A stretch of DNA of 32,571 nt from a virus: positions 1 to 32,571 of the IMG/VR virus record IMGVR_UViG_3300010389_000071; one strand, given 5' to 3'. The notes beneath the pieces were generated by a model. It saw only the letters and a list, made by a program, of their open reading frames with translations. It ran no database searches and was not told where the DNA came from. Both the position numbers and the translations under genes were made by a program. How positions within the stretch are numbered: position 1 is the first letter of the stretch; each line of letters starts with the position of its first letter. Of the stretch, positions 1 to 10,000 are shown piece after piece.

Positions 1-2
1 TA

Positions 3-308
3 GAAGAGGATGATTTCCGTAAGAATGGTGGAGTGATGAATCACGAAACTGTCGAATCTATTTCCAAACGACGCAAACCATTTACTGTTGATTATACAGG
101 ATTTGGTTGGGTATTGATTAAGAAGGGTGTGTTTGAGAATCTAGAATACCCTTGGTTTGCTCCTAAGATGCAAGTCTTTGAGAGTGGGAATGTACAGGAC
201 ATGTGTGGTGAGGATGTCTCATTCTGTCTTGATGCCAAAGAGAAAGGCTTTGAGATCTGGTGTGATCCTCGCATTCGTGTTGGTCATGAAAAGACTCGGG
301 TTATCTGA
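3..308 (+). CDS. Glycosyltransferase family 2-like protein, C-terminal part (5' end outside window)
   Basis: The frame is open from base 3 and continues from upstream, so only about 101 C-terminal residues are present. The segment GFGWVLIKKGVFENLEYPWF, followed by CGEDVSFCLDAKEKGF and then IWCDPRIRVGHEK, is the typical end of GT-A fold family 2 glycosyltransferases. In that family the acidic ED pair near the end contributes to the active site and a late His helps bind metal or nucleotide. The protein would transfer a sugar to an unknown acceptor. The nucleotide-binding N-terminal half and DxD motif are not in the window, so activity cannot be judged. It lies just upstream of the baseplate block. 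The assignment rests on motif recognition only; a metal-free or inactive homologue is possible. Confidence 0.72.
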   Translation, partial: EEDDFRKNGGVMNHETVESISKRRKPFTVDYTGFGWVLIKKGVFENLEYPWFAPKMQVFESGNVQDMCGEDVSFCLDAKEKGFEIWCDPRIRVGHEKTRVI

Positions 309-373
309 TATAATAGACTACAGGGGGGATTATGAGGTCCCTCATCTTGTTTCTCGTATTAAATTAAAGTATT

Positions 374-508
374 ATGGCAATGATGAAAGGGGGGAGTTAT
401 ATCCCCGGAAAACCGAAGAAAACTCGTCAAGGTAATGGAAAGAACACCTTACTTTCTGCGACTTCTCGTAATAAAGCAAAGAAGAGGTATCGTGGTCAAG
501 GTCGTTAA
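374..508 (+). CDS. Small basic protein, 44 residues, conserved type in T4-like cyanophages
   Basis: This short frame encodes a 44-residue, very basic protein, MAMMKGGSYIPGKPKKTRQG followed by a TSRNKAKKRYRGQGR tail. About a third of the residues are Lys or Arg and there is no acidic residue. The GKPKKTRQGNG and SRNKAKK.YRGQG blocks resemble a small protein I recall from T4-like cyanophage genomes. Its function is unknown; the charge suggests nucleic acid binding, which is inference. Three Met codons lie close together (374, 380, 383) and no clear Shine-Dalgarno sequence precedes the first, so the exact start is open. A GGGG...CCCC inverted repeat (about 389-406) overlaps the start of the gene. 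An overlapping frame ending at 435 has no recognisable content and was not preferred. Confidence 0.62.
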   Translation: MAMMKGGSYIPGKPKKTRQGNGKNTLLSATSRNKAKKRYRGQGR

Positions 509-533
509 ATAGAAGCAGTTACATTAATACATA

Positions 534-1247
534 ATGGGTGCTTTAATTTGTAACCTCCCCTCGATAGAAGTATGGGTAAGAAAAGAATATCTAACTGATC
601 ATCAATCTGGTCATGGTGAATATGTAAAAGGCGTTTGGGTATCGTGTAAGTCGATACCTGGGCGCACTTTTTATTTTGAGACCTATTTGCCCGAATATGC
701 GGCAATGTATGACAAACTACCTATCAGTGCGTTTGTGTCTGCTCCAGAGGCACCTAGACCCGATATGGACCTTCCTAACCTACAGTTCTGGAACTGTATG
801 GACTATGGTGTTGTAGCAGTTACTAAGCAATTTATTGGTAGTATGGACTATGAACTGTACACACGGGACTTTGGTATTCAGAAAGGTACTTATATCTGCA
901 CTATAGACAATTACCATCAAGATCCTGAGGTGGTTGACTATGCTACAAGTGAAAATCCTGCAGAACATAAGTCACATAACTTGATTGAACTTGAAAATGG
1001 ACAGTATGCACTGTATCCTAACAATAGAATGCGTATCTATGATAATAGTTTGACACCTATTGAACCAAAAATGCCTGACTTTAAGGTTTCAACTCAATAT
1101 TATCAGGTTGAAAATGGTTTTGAACGTCTTGGAATGGGTCGTGAAGACGAATATTTTTGGAAAACATCAAAAGAACGTAAAATTGAGGAAGAAAAAATAG
1201 AAGACATGTACAAATCACAAGAGGATCGTCCTCTTGACACTCAATAA
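534..1247 (+). CDS. Conserved-type phage protein of unknown function, 237 residues
   Basis: The protein is 237 residues and soluble-looking, with no signal peptide or membrane segment. The N-terminal half (residues 1-100) is rich in aromatic residues and reads like a globular beta protein (EVWVRKEYLTDHQSGHGEYV, then GVWVSCKSIPGRTFYFETYL). Residues 60-90 are Pro-rich. The last 35 residues are a charged Glu/Lys helix (KTSKERKIEEEKIEDMYKSQ). I recall similar proteins next to gene 25 in T4-like cyanophages, where they are annotated only as conserved hypothetical. Its position directly before the baseplate genes makes a structural or assembly role plausible but unproven. Its stop codon overlaps a late-promoter-like box (1243-1250) that should drive the next gene. 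Confidence 0.7.
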   Translation: MGALICNLPSIEVWVRKEYLTDHQSGHGEYVKGVWVSCKSIPGRTFYFETYLPEYAAMYDKLPISAFVSAPEAPRPDMDLPNLQFWNCMDYGVVAVTKQFIGSMDYELYTRDFGIQKGTYICTIDNYHQDPEVVDYATSENPAEHKSHNLIELENGQYALYPNNRMRIYDNSLTPIEPKMPDFKVSTQYYQVENGFERLGMGREDEYFWKTSKERKIEEEKIEDMYKSQEDRPLDTQ

Positions 1248-1250
1248 ATA
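1243..1250 (+). promoter_or_regulatory. Late promoter box AATAAATA
   Basis: AATAAATA differs from the T4 late promoter consensus TATAAATA only in its first base. It overlaps the stop codon of the upstream gene and lies 16 bases before the ATG at 1267, leaving a very short leader. In T4-like phages such boxes are read by the gp55 sigma factor with the gp45 clamp. Confidence 0.55.
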
Positions 1251-1256
1251 CGAAAA

Positions 1257-1262
1257 AAGGAG
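1257..1262 (+). promoter_or_regulatory. Shine-Dalgarno AAGGAG fixing the start at 1267
   Basis: AAGGAG stands four bases before ATG 1267. This favours that start over the in-frame ATG at 1234, which overlaps the upstream gene and lies before the promoter box. Confidence 0.6.
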
Positions 1263-1266
1263 AAAA

Positions 1267-1467
1267 ATGGCAACTGAACACGATTTTTTGGACAATTTAG
1301 GTAATCATCAGCATCAAAAAATGCTTCGTGAGATTGCAAATGATGATTTGACACCCAAAAAACATGATTTCGTCAAGCAAAATGACATTCATGAAAAAAT
1401 TCGCAATGATGATGACTATAATGACTGGGATTATGGTACTGAACCCATTCCCTTGAACGAATTTTGA
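1267..1467 (+). CDS. Small acidic protein of unknown function, 66 residues
   Basis: The 66-residue product is hydrophilic and acidic, with many Asp, Asn and His residues and a low-complexity DDDYNDWDYG stretch near residues 48-57. No hydrophobic segment is present. I do not recognise the family. The start at 1267 is chosen because a strong Shine-Dalgarno sequence and a late promoter box immediately precede it; starting at 1234 would add 11 residues and overlap the upstream gene by 14 bases. The gene sits between an unassigned gene and gp25 and has its own late-promoter-like box, so late expression is likely. Confidence 0.65.
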   Translation: MATEHDFLDNLGNHQHQKMLREIANDDLTPKKHDFVKQNDIHEKIRNDDDYNDWDYGTEPIPLNEF

Positions 1468-1479
1468 TGAAAATACCCT

Positions 1480-1487
1480 AATAAATA
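1480..1487 (+). promoter_or_regulatory. Late promoter box AATAAATA before gp25
   Basis: CTAATAAATAA lies in the 41-base gap before gp25, with the box ending 21 bases before the GTG start. The same CTAATAAATAA string precedes gp8 at 16183. It probably drives the gp25-gp6-gp7 transcript, as no equally good box precedes gp6 or gp7. Confidence 0.6.
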
Positions 1488-1508
1488 AGTTATAATTGCT
1501 GTAATTTT

Positions 1509-1910
1509 GTGCCTTTAGAGCGCGTTAGTCAAGGTTTTAAAGATGTAAGTATGACTTTTCAGAAACATCCTCTGACAAGTGATATACTCGCGCTAAAAAA
1601 TGAGTCTGCAATTGCTCGTTCAGTGAGAAACATTGTTTTTACTGTTCCTGGAGAGAAATTTTTTAATGAAGACTTTGGATCTAGGATCAGTCAATCACTT
1701 TTTGAGAATATAAATGATATTTCTGCCAATATTATAAAAAATGAAATAAAAAGTTCACTCAAACTTTATGAACCAAGAGTAAATGTGAAGGAAGTTGAGG
1801 TAGATCCTAACTTTGATCAGAATGAATTTAATGTAACCATCATTTATGAGATTATTGGAGCAGATGTTCCCCCACAAGAATTACAATTTGTCCTGGAATC
1901 AACAAGGTAA
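1509..1910 (+). CDS. 25: Baseplate wedge subunit gp25 (lysozyme-like fold family)
   Basis: The product is 133 residues, close to T4 gp25 (132). Family features seen are GEKFFNEDFGSRI (residues 47-59), matching the gp25/GpW pattern of a Gly-Glu turn followed by FxxDFGS, and the conserved EPR motif in LKLYEPRVNVKEVEV (residues about 86-100). gp25 is part of the core of the baseplate wedge, joins gp6 and gp53, and contacts the sheath, so it is needed for sheath assembly and contraction. Translation appears to start at GTG; no ATG start is available at this position and the N-terminus MPLERVSQGFKD looks intact. A late promoter box ends 21 bases upstream. gp6 follows after three bases, so the two genes are co-transcribed and probably translationally coupled. 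Confidence 0.95.
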   Translation: MPLERVSQGFKDVSMTFQKHPLTSDILALKNESAIARSVRNIVFTVPGEKFFNEDFGSRISQSLFENINDISANIIKNEIKSSLKLYEPRVNVKEVEVDPNFDQNEFNVTIIYEIIGADVPPQELQFVLESTR

Positions 1911-1913
1911 AAA

Positions 1914-3989
1914 ATGCCACTAGCTAATTTTACTAATCTGGACTTTAACCAGGTTAAAACAACACTCAGAGAATATTTAAAGGAAAACTCCAATTTCACT
2001 GACTATGATTTTGAGGGTTCTAACCTTTCAACAATACTTGATGTTTTGGCATATAATACCTACATTACTTCATACAACGCAAACATGGTTGCGAATGAAG
2101 TATTCATTGATAGTGCGACATTAAGAGAAAATGTCGTTTCTTTAGCAAGAAATATTGGATATTTACCCAAATCAAGAAAAGCAGCAACTGGAGTAATTAC
2201 TTTTTTTGTTGATACTAGTAATGTTACTCCAGCTCCATCAACTCTTACTCTTAAAAAAGGACCTGTAGCAACTTCATCAGGTGGATTTGGTAATTCTTCC
2301 TTTGTATTTTCAATTTTAAATGATATTACTGTTCCTGTAAATGATGGAATTGCTGAATTTAACAATATCTCAATTTATGAGGGCAATCTACTGACCTCCA
2401 ACTTCACTTATACTGCAAGAAATCCAAATAATAAGTTTATTTTAGACAATATCGGTATTGACACTGAATTATTGACTGTAACCGTCAAACCAAACCAGTC
2501 ATCATCTAGAAGTGTAAAATATAGTCGTCAAGACAGTTTGTTTGAAGTAAAACCAGACTCAACTGTTTACTATCTGCAAGAAGCAGATGATGAAAGATAC
2601 GAAGTAATATTTGGTGATGGTCTTTTTGGTAAAAAACTCGAAGACAACAACTATGTTAGTGTAGATTACATTACATCAAATGGTGATGCTGCAAATGGAG
2701 TTGGTCAATTTACTTTTGCTGGAAGATTAGTTTATTCTAGAAATAATCGAGAATATGTTGTTACAACTGGCATCTCACTTATAACAACTGGATTAACTGC
2801 TAGAGGTGGAGAGGCAATTGAAGGAGTAGAATCTATTAAAAAGTTTGCACCAAGAATTTATGCTTCTCAAAACAGAGCATTGACTGCAAATGACTATGAA
2901 TCCTTAATTCCAACACAAATTTACCCAGAAACTGAGTCTATTTCTGTTTTTGGTGGAGAAGAACTAGTTCCTCCACAATATGGAAAAGTTTTTATTAGTA
3001 TCAAACCAAGATTTGGTGACTTTATCCCTAATCTTATCAAAGAAAACATTAAAAAGAAACTTAAGAAGTATTCTGTAGCAGGAATTGTTCCAGAACTGCT
3101 TGATCTGAAATATTTGTATGTTGAAGTAAATAGCAAAATCTACTACAACACAAACTTAGCACCATCAGCAACTCTTGTTTCTAGTGTTGTTCAAAATAAT
3201 GTCAATAAGTATGCAGAATCAAGTGAGTTGAATAAGTATGGTGCCAGATTAAAATATAGTAAACTTCTCAAGTTAATTGATGATAGTCATGACTCTGTGA
3301 CCTCAAATATCACCACAGTTTCTATCCGAAGAGATCTGAGACTGACTCTTAACACATTTGTTGAATATCAAATCGGATTTGGAAATCAATTCCATATTAA
3401 ATCTATGAATGGTTATAATATAAAGTCAAGTGGATTTACAGTTGCAGGAATACAGGATGTTGTGTATGTTTCTGATATTCCAGATACCAATAGAAGAACT
3501 GGAACTCTCTTCTTCTTTACTTTACCAACTGCAGGATCGCAATCACCAAATATTGTAAGAAGGGATGTTGGGTTTATTAATTATGACAGTGGAGTTATAA
3601 CAATAAATCCAGTCAATATGACGGGTGCAAAAACAAAAGATGGTCAACCAATTTTAGAACTTTCGGCAACACCACATTCAAATGATGTTATTGGATTACA
3701 GGATCTTTATTTGCAACTAGATACTAGTAGCAGTTTATTTGAACCTGTTGTTGATGATGTCACCTCTGGATTAGATCCTTCTGCTTCTACATACATCGTT
3801 TCTTCCAGTTATGCAAATGGTAATTTAGTCCGTTCTGGTGGACCAGACACGGCAGTAGTAACAAGAGCAACTGGATCTAGAGTTACCACTCAAACATCAG
3901 GAGTTACAGGAGGCACAAGGATTTCTACAAGTGGATCATCATCAGGTTCATCGGGATCAACTGGTTCATCCGGTGGATCTGGATACTAA
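1914..3989 (+). CDS. 6: Baseplate wedge subunit gp6 (baseplate J-like)
   Basis: The product is 691 residues (T4 gp6 has 660). The N-terminus NFTNLDFNQVKTTLREYL, then FEGSNLSTILDVLAYNTYI, is the gp6 signature. The core has the J-like pattern YEVIFGDGLFGKKLEDNNYV (residues about 230-250) and the segment ALTANDYESLIPTQIYPE (about 322-340), both typical of baseplate J and gp6 families. gp6 dimerises to join neighbouring wedges into the baseplate ring and works with gp25 and gp53. The last 55 or so residues are a low-complexity Ser/Gly/Thr tail ending SGSTGSSGGSGY, which T4 gp6 does not have. It lies in one operon with gp25 (3-base gap) and is followed by gp7 after 37 bases. Confidence 0.93.
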   Translation: MPLANFTNLDFNQVKTTLREYLKENSNFTDYDFEGSNLSTILDVLAYNTYITSYNANMVANEVFIDSATLRENVVSLARNIGYLPKSRKAATGVITFFVDTSNVTPAPSTLTLKKGPVATSSGGFGNSSFVFSILNDITVPVNDGIAEFNNISIYEGNLLTSNFTYTARNPNNKFILDNIGIDTELLTVTVKPNQSSSRSVKYSRQDSLFEVKPDSTVYYLQEADDERYEVIFGDGLFGKKLEDNNYVSVDYITSNGDAANGVGQFTFAGRLVYSRNNREYVVTTGISLITTGLTARGGEAIEGVESIKKFAPRIYASQNRALTANDYESLIPTQIYPETESISVFGGEELVPPQYGKVFISIKPRFGDFIPNLIKENIKKKLKKYSVAGIVPELLDLKYLYVEVNSKIYYNTNLAPSATLVSSVVQNNVNKYAESSELNKYGARLKYSKLLKLIDDSHDSVTSNITTVSIRRDLRLTLNTFVEYQIGFGNQFHIKSMNGYNIKSSGFTVAGIQDVVYVSDIPDTNRRTGTLFFFTLPTAGSQSPNIVRRDVGFINYDSGVITINPVNMTGAKTKDGQPILELSATPHSNDVIGLQDLYLQLDTSSSLFEPVVDDVTSGLDPSASTYIVSSSYANGNLVRSGGPDTAVVTRATGSRVTTQTSGVTGGTRISTSGSSSGSSGSTGSSGGSGY
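3910..3989 (+). repeat. Low-complexity Ser/Gly tail at the end of gp6
   Basis: Repeated GGATC/TCATC-type triplets encode a Gly/Ser-rich end (GSSSGSSGSTGSSGGSGY). It looks like a flexible tail rather than a folded domain. Confidence 0.6.
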
Positions 3990-4026
3990 TATCAATACCA
4001 TCACTAACAGACGATAAATTCATAAA

Positions 4027-7000
4027 ATGTCAGAAACTAGAGTTCAGTTTAACACTATCGTATCCAATCAACTCCCTGCTTATGTTAGGGAGGATTATCC
4101 ATTAATTTCTGAACTTTTAAAACAGTATTATCTTGGACAAGAATACCAAGGTGGTCCAGTTGATCTGATTCAAAATATTGATAGTTATATTAAATTAGAT
4201 AATACCACAAATTTATCTGAATCTGTTGTTCTTTCTGGTGACTTAGATTTTGATGCAACGACAATCAATGTGGATCCAGGAGCATCTCCAACTGGCACAA
4301 ATGGGTTTCCTGAGTCTTATGGTCTGTTAAAGATTGATGATGAAGTAATAACTTACACTGGAAAAACTAATTTTTCCTTTACTGGTTGTGTTAGAGGTTT
4401 TGTTGGAATAACTTCTTATAGAAGTGAGTTAAACAAAGAAGAAGTAGTATTCAGTGAGACTGATTCTGATGATCATCTTAATCAATCAATCATAACAAAT
4501 TTAAGTTGCTTATTCTTAAAAGAATTTTTAGTAAAAGCAAAACATCAATTCTTACCTGGTTTAGAAGAAAGAAATTTAGATACTGAACTGAATCAAAATT
4601 TGTTTGTAAAACAAGCAAAAGATTTTTATAGAAGTAAAGGAACTGATTATTCGTTTGAAATTTTATTCAGAGCATTATACAATGAAGATGTAAGGATTGT
4701 AAAACCAAGAGATTTTCTGATTTCTCCTTCAAACGCTCAATATAGAATCGTCAATAGTTTAGTAGTAGAACCTATTGAAGGTGATCCAGAGAATTTAGAG
4801 AACGCAACTTTATATCAAAATCAATATAAATTTGGTGGTGGAATAAACAAAGCGTATGCACCAATTACCAGTGTTGAAAAGATAGAAGTTGGTTACGGAA
4901 AAACTTTTTACAAACTTAGTATTGATGGTGGATATAATCGTGATATCTATGTACGGGGGGCAGTATATGGTGCATTTACTGTAGAACCATCCACAAGAAT
5001 AATAGGCAAAGTATCTGCAGGATCATCGGTTATTGATGTTGATTCAACTGTTGGATTTGGATCCACAGGAGAGTTATATTTCCGTTATCCAGATAATAGT
5101 GTAGGAGTTTCTTCATATACTTCTAAGTCACTGACACAATTTTATGGAGTTACTAATATTGATTCTGAAGTTGCAGATGCAACAGTCGTAGGAGTCAATA
5201 CATTTGCATATGGAAGGTCTAAATTAGATCAAGATGAAGTTATTGAGGTAAGAGTTAACTCTGTTCTGAACTCTATTAATGTTCCAGTTAATACTAAAGG
5301 TCTTTTAAAAGGTGGAAAGGTTAATGTAACTAATCTTGGAATTTCTGAGAAAAATATTAAAACTGGTAAGTGGTTTTATAATATCTCACCAACATATAAA
5401 ATTAAAAATCTTGAATTAACAGATTCATCAAATAACACATATAAAGTAACTTTAAATGTACCTAATCAATTTAGATCTGGTGATAGTGCAGAAGTTATCT
5501 TAAATGGTGTTAGAAAAGAAACTAAAATCATATCAGTAACTGGTGAAAAAACTTTTACTATAAGAGGACAAGGTGTTTTAAACACAAGTGCTACATATAC
5601 AATTCAAAGGAGAATTCAAAAAGTTTCCTCTACCACTTATCCATCATCACAGATATATTCTACTGATGTTGATAATGTTTATAAAAACGAATCTGGAGAT
5701 TATTTGATTTCTTCTCCATCAATACCTCATTATGATTCACAACCATTAAATCCTGCATCTAGAGAATTCAAATTCTCTGGAACTTTCCTTGGAGATGAAT
5801 TTGAAATTTCTCCTGGAGTAGAGCATGGTTTCTATACTGGTGATGCAATTTACTATGAAGCACAGACAACAGATAAAACCACTATCATTAATGAAAATGG
5901 AGATACAGTCACTGAAAAAGTTAGAGACACTGCATTATTTGCTGATGGTCTTTATTTTGTAAAAAGAGTAAATGGTTCAACTCTTAAGTTTGCAAGAAGT
6001 AGAGGTGATATTTTTAATTCTAAATTTATTTCCTTAGATAATTCAACTACTGTTGCTAACAGTTCTATAAAACCTTTTGAATTTAATGGAAAGACTTTAG
6101 AACCACAGAAAGTTTTAAGAAAAATATCAGAACCTTTAAATGATGGTACTTTAACAGAAACAGAATCAGGATTGACTGGAATGTTTGTTAATGGTGTTGA
6201 ACTTTTAAATTACAAAGGTAAAGATGTAATAAGATATGGAAAAATTGAGTCAATTGATATTTTATCAGAAGGAACAAATATTGATGTAATAAACCCACCA
6301 AATTTGATTATTTCAGACTCTGTTGGAACCGGTGCAACTGGATATCCTGCTATCAGTGGATCTCTTAGAGAAGTAAGAGTAATAGATTCTGGGTTTGATT
6401 ATCTAAACACACCAACAATCAAAATTGAAGGTGGAAATGGTTCTGGTGCGATTGCCCAAGCTAATATGAAGTTGATTGACCATGAAGTTGAGTTTTTTGC
6501 AGACTTAGTTTCTAATAGAGTTATCACAGGAACTGCATCTACTCAATCAAGAATTGGATTCACAACTTATCATAAGTTTAGAAATGCTGAGCAAGTTTTA
6601 TATCAAACAAAAGATCAAGAAGGTGTAAGTGGAATAGTAACTAATTCTTCTTATTACGTCTCAGTATTGGATAATGTTACTGTTAGACTGCATAAAAATG
6701 AAGCTGATGCAATTTCTGGACTTAACACTGTATTTTTAACTGATTATGGTATTGGAAAACATTCTCTTAAATCAGTAAACAAAAAATCTGTAGTTAATTC
6801 CATCAATGTAGTTAATGGTGGATCTGGTTATGAAAACAAAAAAAGAACATCTCCAATCACAGGGATCAATACGGCATCTAACTTAGTTACGATTGTAAAT
6901 CACGATTACAAGACTGGAGAAAAAGTAAAGTATACTTGCACAGGAACTCCTGTATCTGGTTTATCGGTGGATACGGAGTATTATGTAACTGTTGTTGATA

Positions 7001-10000
7001 AAGATTCTTTCCATCTCTCTCAGATTGGTGTTTCTTCAGACAGAGAATTTTACAGAAGAACAAAACAATATGTAGATATGACCTCTGTAGGTGTGGGAAC
7101 TCATATTTTTAACTATCCAGACATTACTGTAACTTTATCTGGAAATGTTGGAATTTCTTCTATTGGCACAGAAACATTTAAGGGTTCTTTCCAACCAATC
7201 GTAAGAGGAACAGTAACATCTATACATCTTGAAAATGGTGGAGTTGGGTATGGATCATCTGAGATTATTAACTTAGATAGACAACCTACAGTTGAATTAG
7301 AATCTGGATCAGATTGCCAATTAACTCCAATCGTTGTTGGTGGAAAGATAGTAGATGTCATAATTCAAAAATCTGGAAGTAGATATCTTTCTACACCAGA
7401 TTTGGATATAGAAGGTGATGGAGTAGGTGCAGTTTTGGTTCCTGTTTTGGAAAATGGATCGGTAACTGATGTTAAAATTATTGAACCTGGTGCAGGATAT
7501 TCTGATGATTTTGGTACAACTACCATTAGTGTTATACCAGCAGGATCAACTGAAGTATTACCAGTATTTAAAGTAAATGTGCAAAATTGGAGAGTAAATT
7601 TATTTGAAAAATATTATCCATATTTTTCACAGGATGATGGTATTATTATACCTGGATTAAAATCAGATGACTTTGGACTTCAATATTCTCATTTGTATGC
7701 ACCAAGAAAACTTAGAGAAACTGTTTTTTCTACAGATACTGAAGGGAATATATTGTATGGTGAGAGAGATCTCAGAAAGGTCAACAGTATTGAAGTAGCA
7801 TCTACAAAACACTCTCCTATTTTAGGATTTGCTTATGATGGACATCCAATCTATGGACCATATGGATACTCTAATTTGAATGGTGGTGTAATTACACAGA
7901 TGAGATCTGGATACTCTATTGAACTAAAAGACAATAGACCTCCCACATCTATTTTCCCAGAAGGATTCTTTATTAATGATTATACTCATAAAGAAGTTTC
8001 TGATGATAGTGTTCTTGATGAAAATAATGGAAGATTCTGTATAACACCAGAATTTCCAAAAGGAACCTATGCCTATTTTGTTACTATAAATGATAAGTTT
8101 GCAGAATCTTCTGGAATTTTTGAAAAAAATCGTAAACCAATTTTTCCATATGTAATTGGCAATAACTACAAGGGCATTCCCGATAGATTTAATTTTAATC
8201 CATTATCAAATTATGATTCTTTTGATATTTCAAGTGATTGGCGTAGAAACACAGAACCATTAAATGTTATTGAAGATGATTTAGAATATTCTTATTTTTA
8301 TGTCCCAAATAAGTTGAATCAAACTGCAACTATTGAAGCAACTTCTTTTGGTGTAATTGATAGTGTCGGTATTGTTACTGGGGGTTCCAATTATCGCGTT
8401 AATGAAACTCTTGTTTTTAATAATAATGGAACTCAAGGACAGGGTGTAGCAGCAAAAGTAACCAGAGTAAAAGGAAAATCTGTTAATAACATAAGTGTTG
8501 CTTCAAGCATTATTGAAGGGGTTGAGATTTATCCAGGACAAACAAAAGATGAATATTTGGTCTTCTCAGATAATCCTCATAATTTTGAACCTCTTGATAT
8601 TATTACTGTTTCAGGTTTATCTACCACATCTTCAGGAATTGAAGGATTTTATAATGTTGGTATAAGAACAAATAGATTAGCAATTGCTGGAGTGGGAACT
8701 ATAGGAGTTGCTATTGGTAATACTAATATAACTGGTATAGTAACTTACTTTAGAGTTTCTGGTGATCTAAACTATCCAAACATTAGAGAGAATGATACTT
8801 TAATTATAGGAACAGAAAAAGTTAAGGTTCTCAATGTAGATCCTCTGAATTCAAGAATTAGAGTTTTAAGAGCATTTGATAATACTGTTGGAACAACGCA
8901 TACAATAGGAAAATATATTTACGAAGTTCCTAGAAAATTAAGAATTAATTCTGGGTTTAAAACTGATTACTCTTATACTCTCAATAAGCAGATTTATTTT
9001 GATCCTTCAGATGCTGTTGGACTCGGAACAACTGCTGGAGTTGGAATTGGAACAACAATTTCCTTCTCTAATCCTGGTGCTGGTGCAACCTCTATTTTTA
9101 TTCAAACCAAGGCAATCTATCTCCCTGGTCACAATTTAAAAACAGGAGATCAAGTAACATACTCTACTGGAATAGGGACTGTTAAAGGTTCTGGAATAAT
9201 TGTACAAGATGAAACTAATGTTGGGGTAGGAACTACACTTGCTGATGGCACTAATCTATTTGTTGCAAAGATAAATGACGATTTGATTGGTATTGCAACG
9301 GTGAGAGTTGGTCTTGGAACAACTGGAACTTTTGTTGGTCTTACAAACACACTCTCAACCACTCTATTCTTTAGAAGTGTTGGAACAGGAGATACTCATA
9401 GTTTTAAAACAAATTATAGTGTACTAACAGGAGATATAAGAAGAAATTTAGTTACTGTTTCAACAGCAGGAACTCATGGATTGAGTTCTCCACATAATAT
9501 TTTTGTCAATGTTAATCCTCAAAATACGGGAATCGTAACTCTTACTTATAATGATTATAATAGAAGATTGGTTGTAAATCCAGTTGGATTTGTAACTGCA
9601 GGTGTTAACACTACTACAAGTGCCATAACGATTAACTCTCATGGATTTAAAACAGGTGATAAGGTAATTCATACCTCAGAAGTATCATCTGTAGGACTTA
9701 CTAGTGATAGAATTTACTATGTTGTGAGAGTAGATGATAATTTAATTAAATTGTCAAATACTTATCATGAAGCAACACAATCAAAACCAATCATTGTAGG
9801 AATAACCAGTGCATCTCTTGGAACAATTAATCCAATATCACCACTGGTAAAACTTTATAGAAATTCCACTGTAACTTTTGATCTCTCTGATCCTTCTCTT
9901 TCATATGTAAAACAAGGAACAACTTATCCAGCATTTAAGTTTGATTTATATGTTGATAAAAACTTTACTAAAGAATGGGAAAAATATAGTGAAAGTAATA

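Noticed and set aside
332-345. Possible terminator hairpin ATGAG-GTCC-CTCAT after the glycosyltransferase gene
   Set aside because: The stem is only five pairs and is followed by a mixed rather than T-only tract, so it is too weak to call.
157-435. Overlapping + strand frame across the glycosyltransferase end and the 44-residue gene
   Set aside because: Most of it overlaps the glycosyltransferase frame, which has family motifs; no recognisable sequence is seen in this frame.
4018-4025. Possible late promoter before gp7
   Set aside because: The nearest string, GATAAATT at about 4013-4020, breaks the last base of the core; read-through from the gp25 promoter is simpler.
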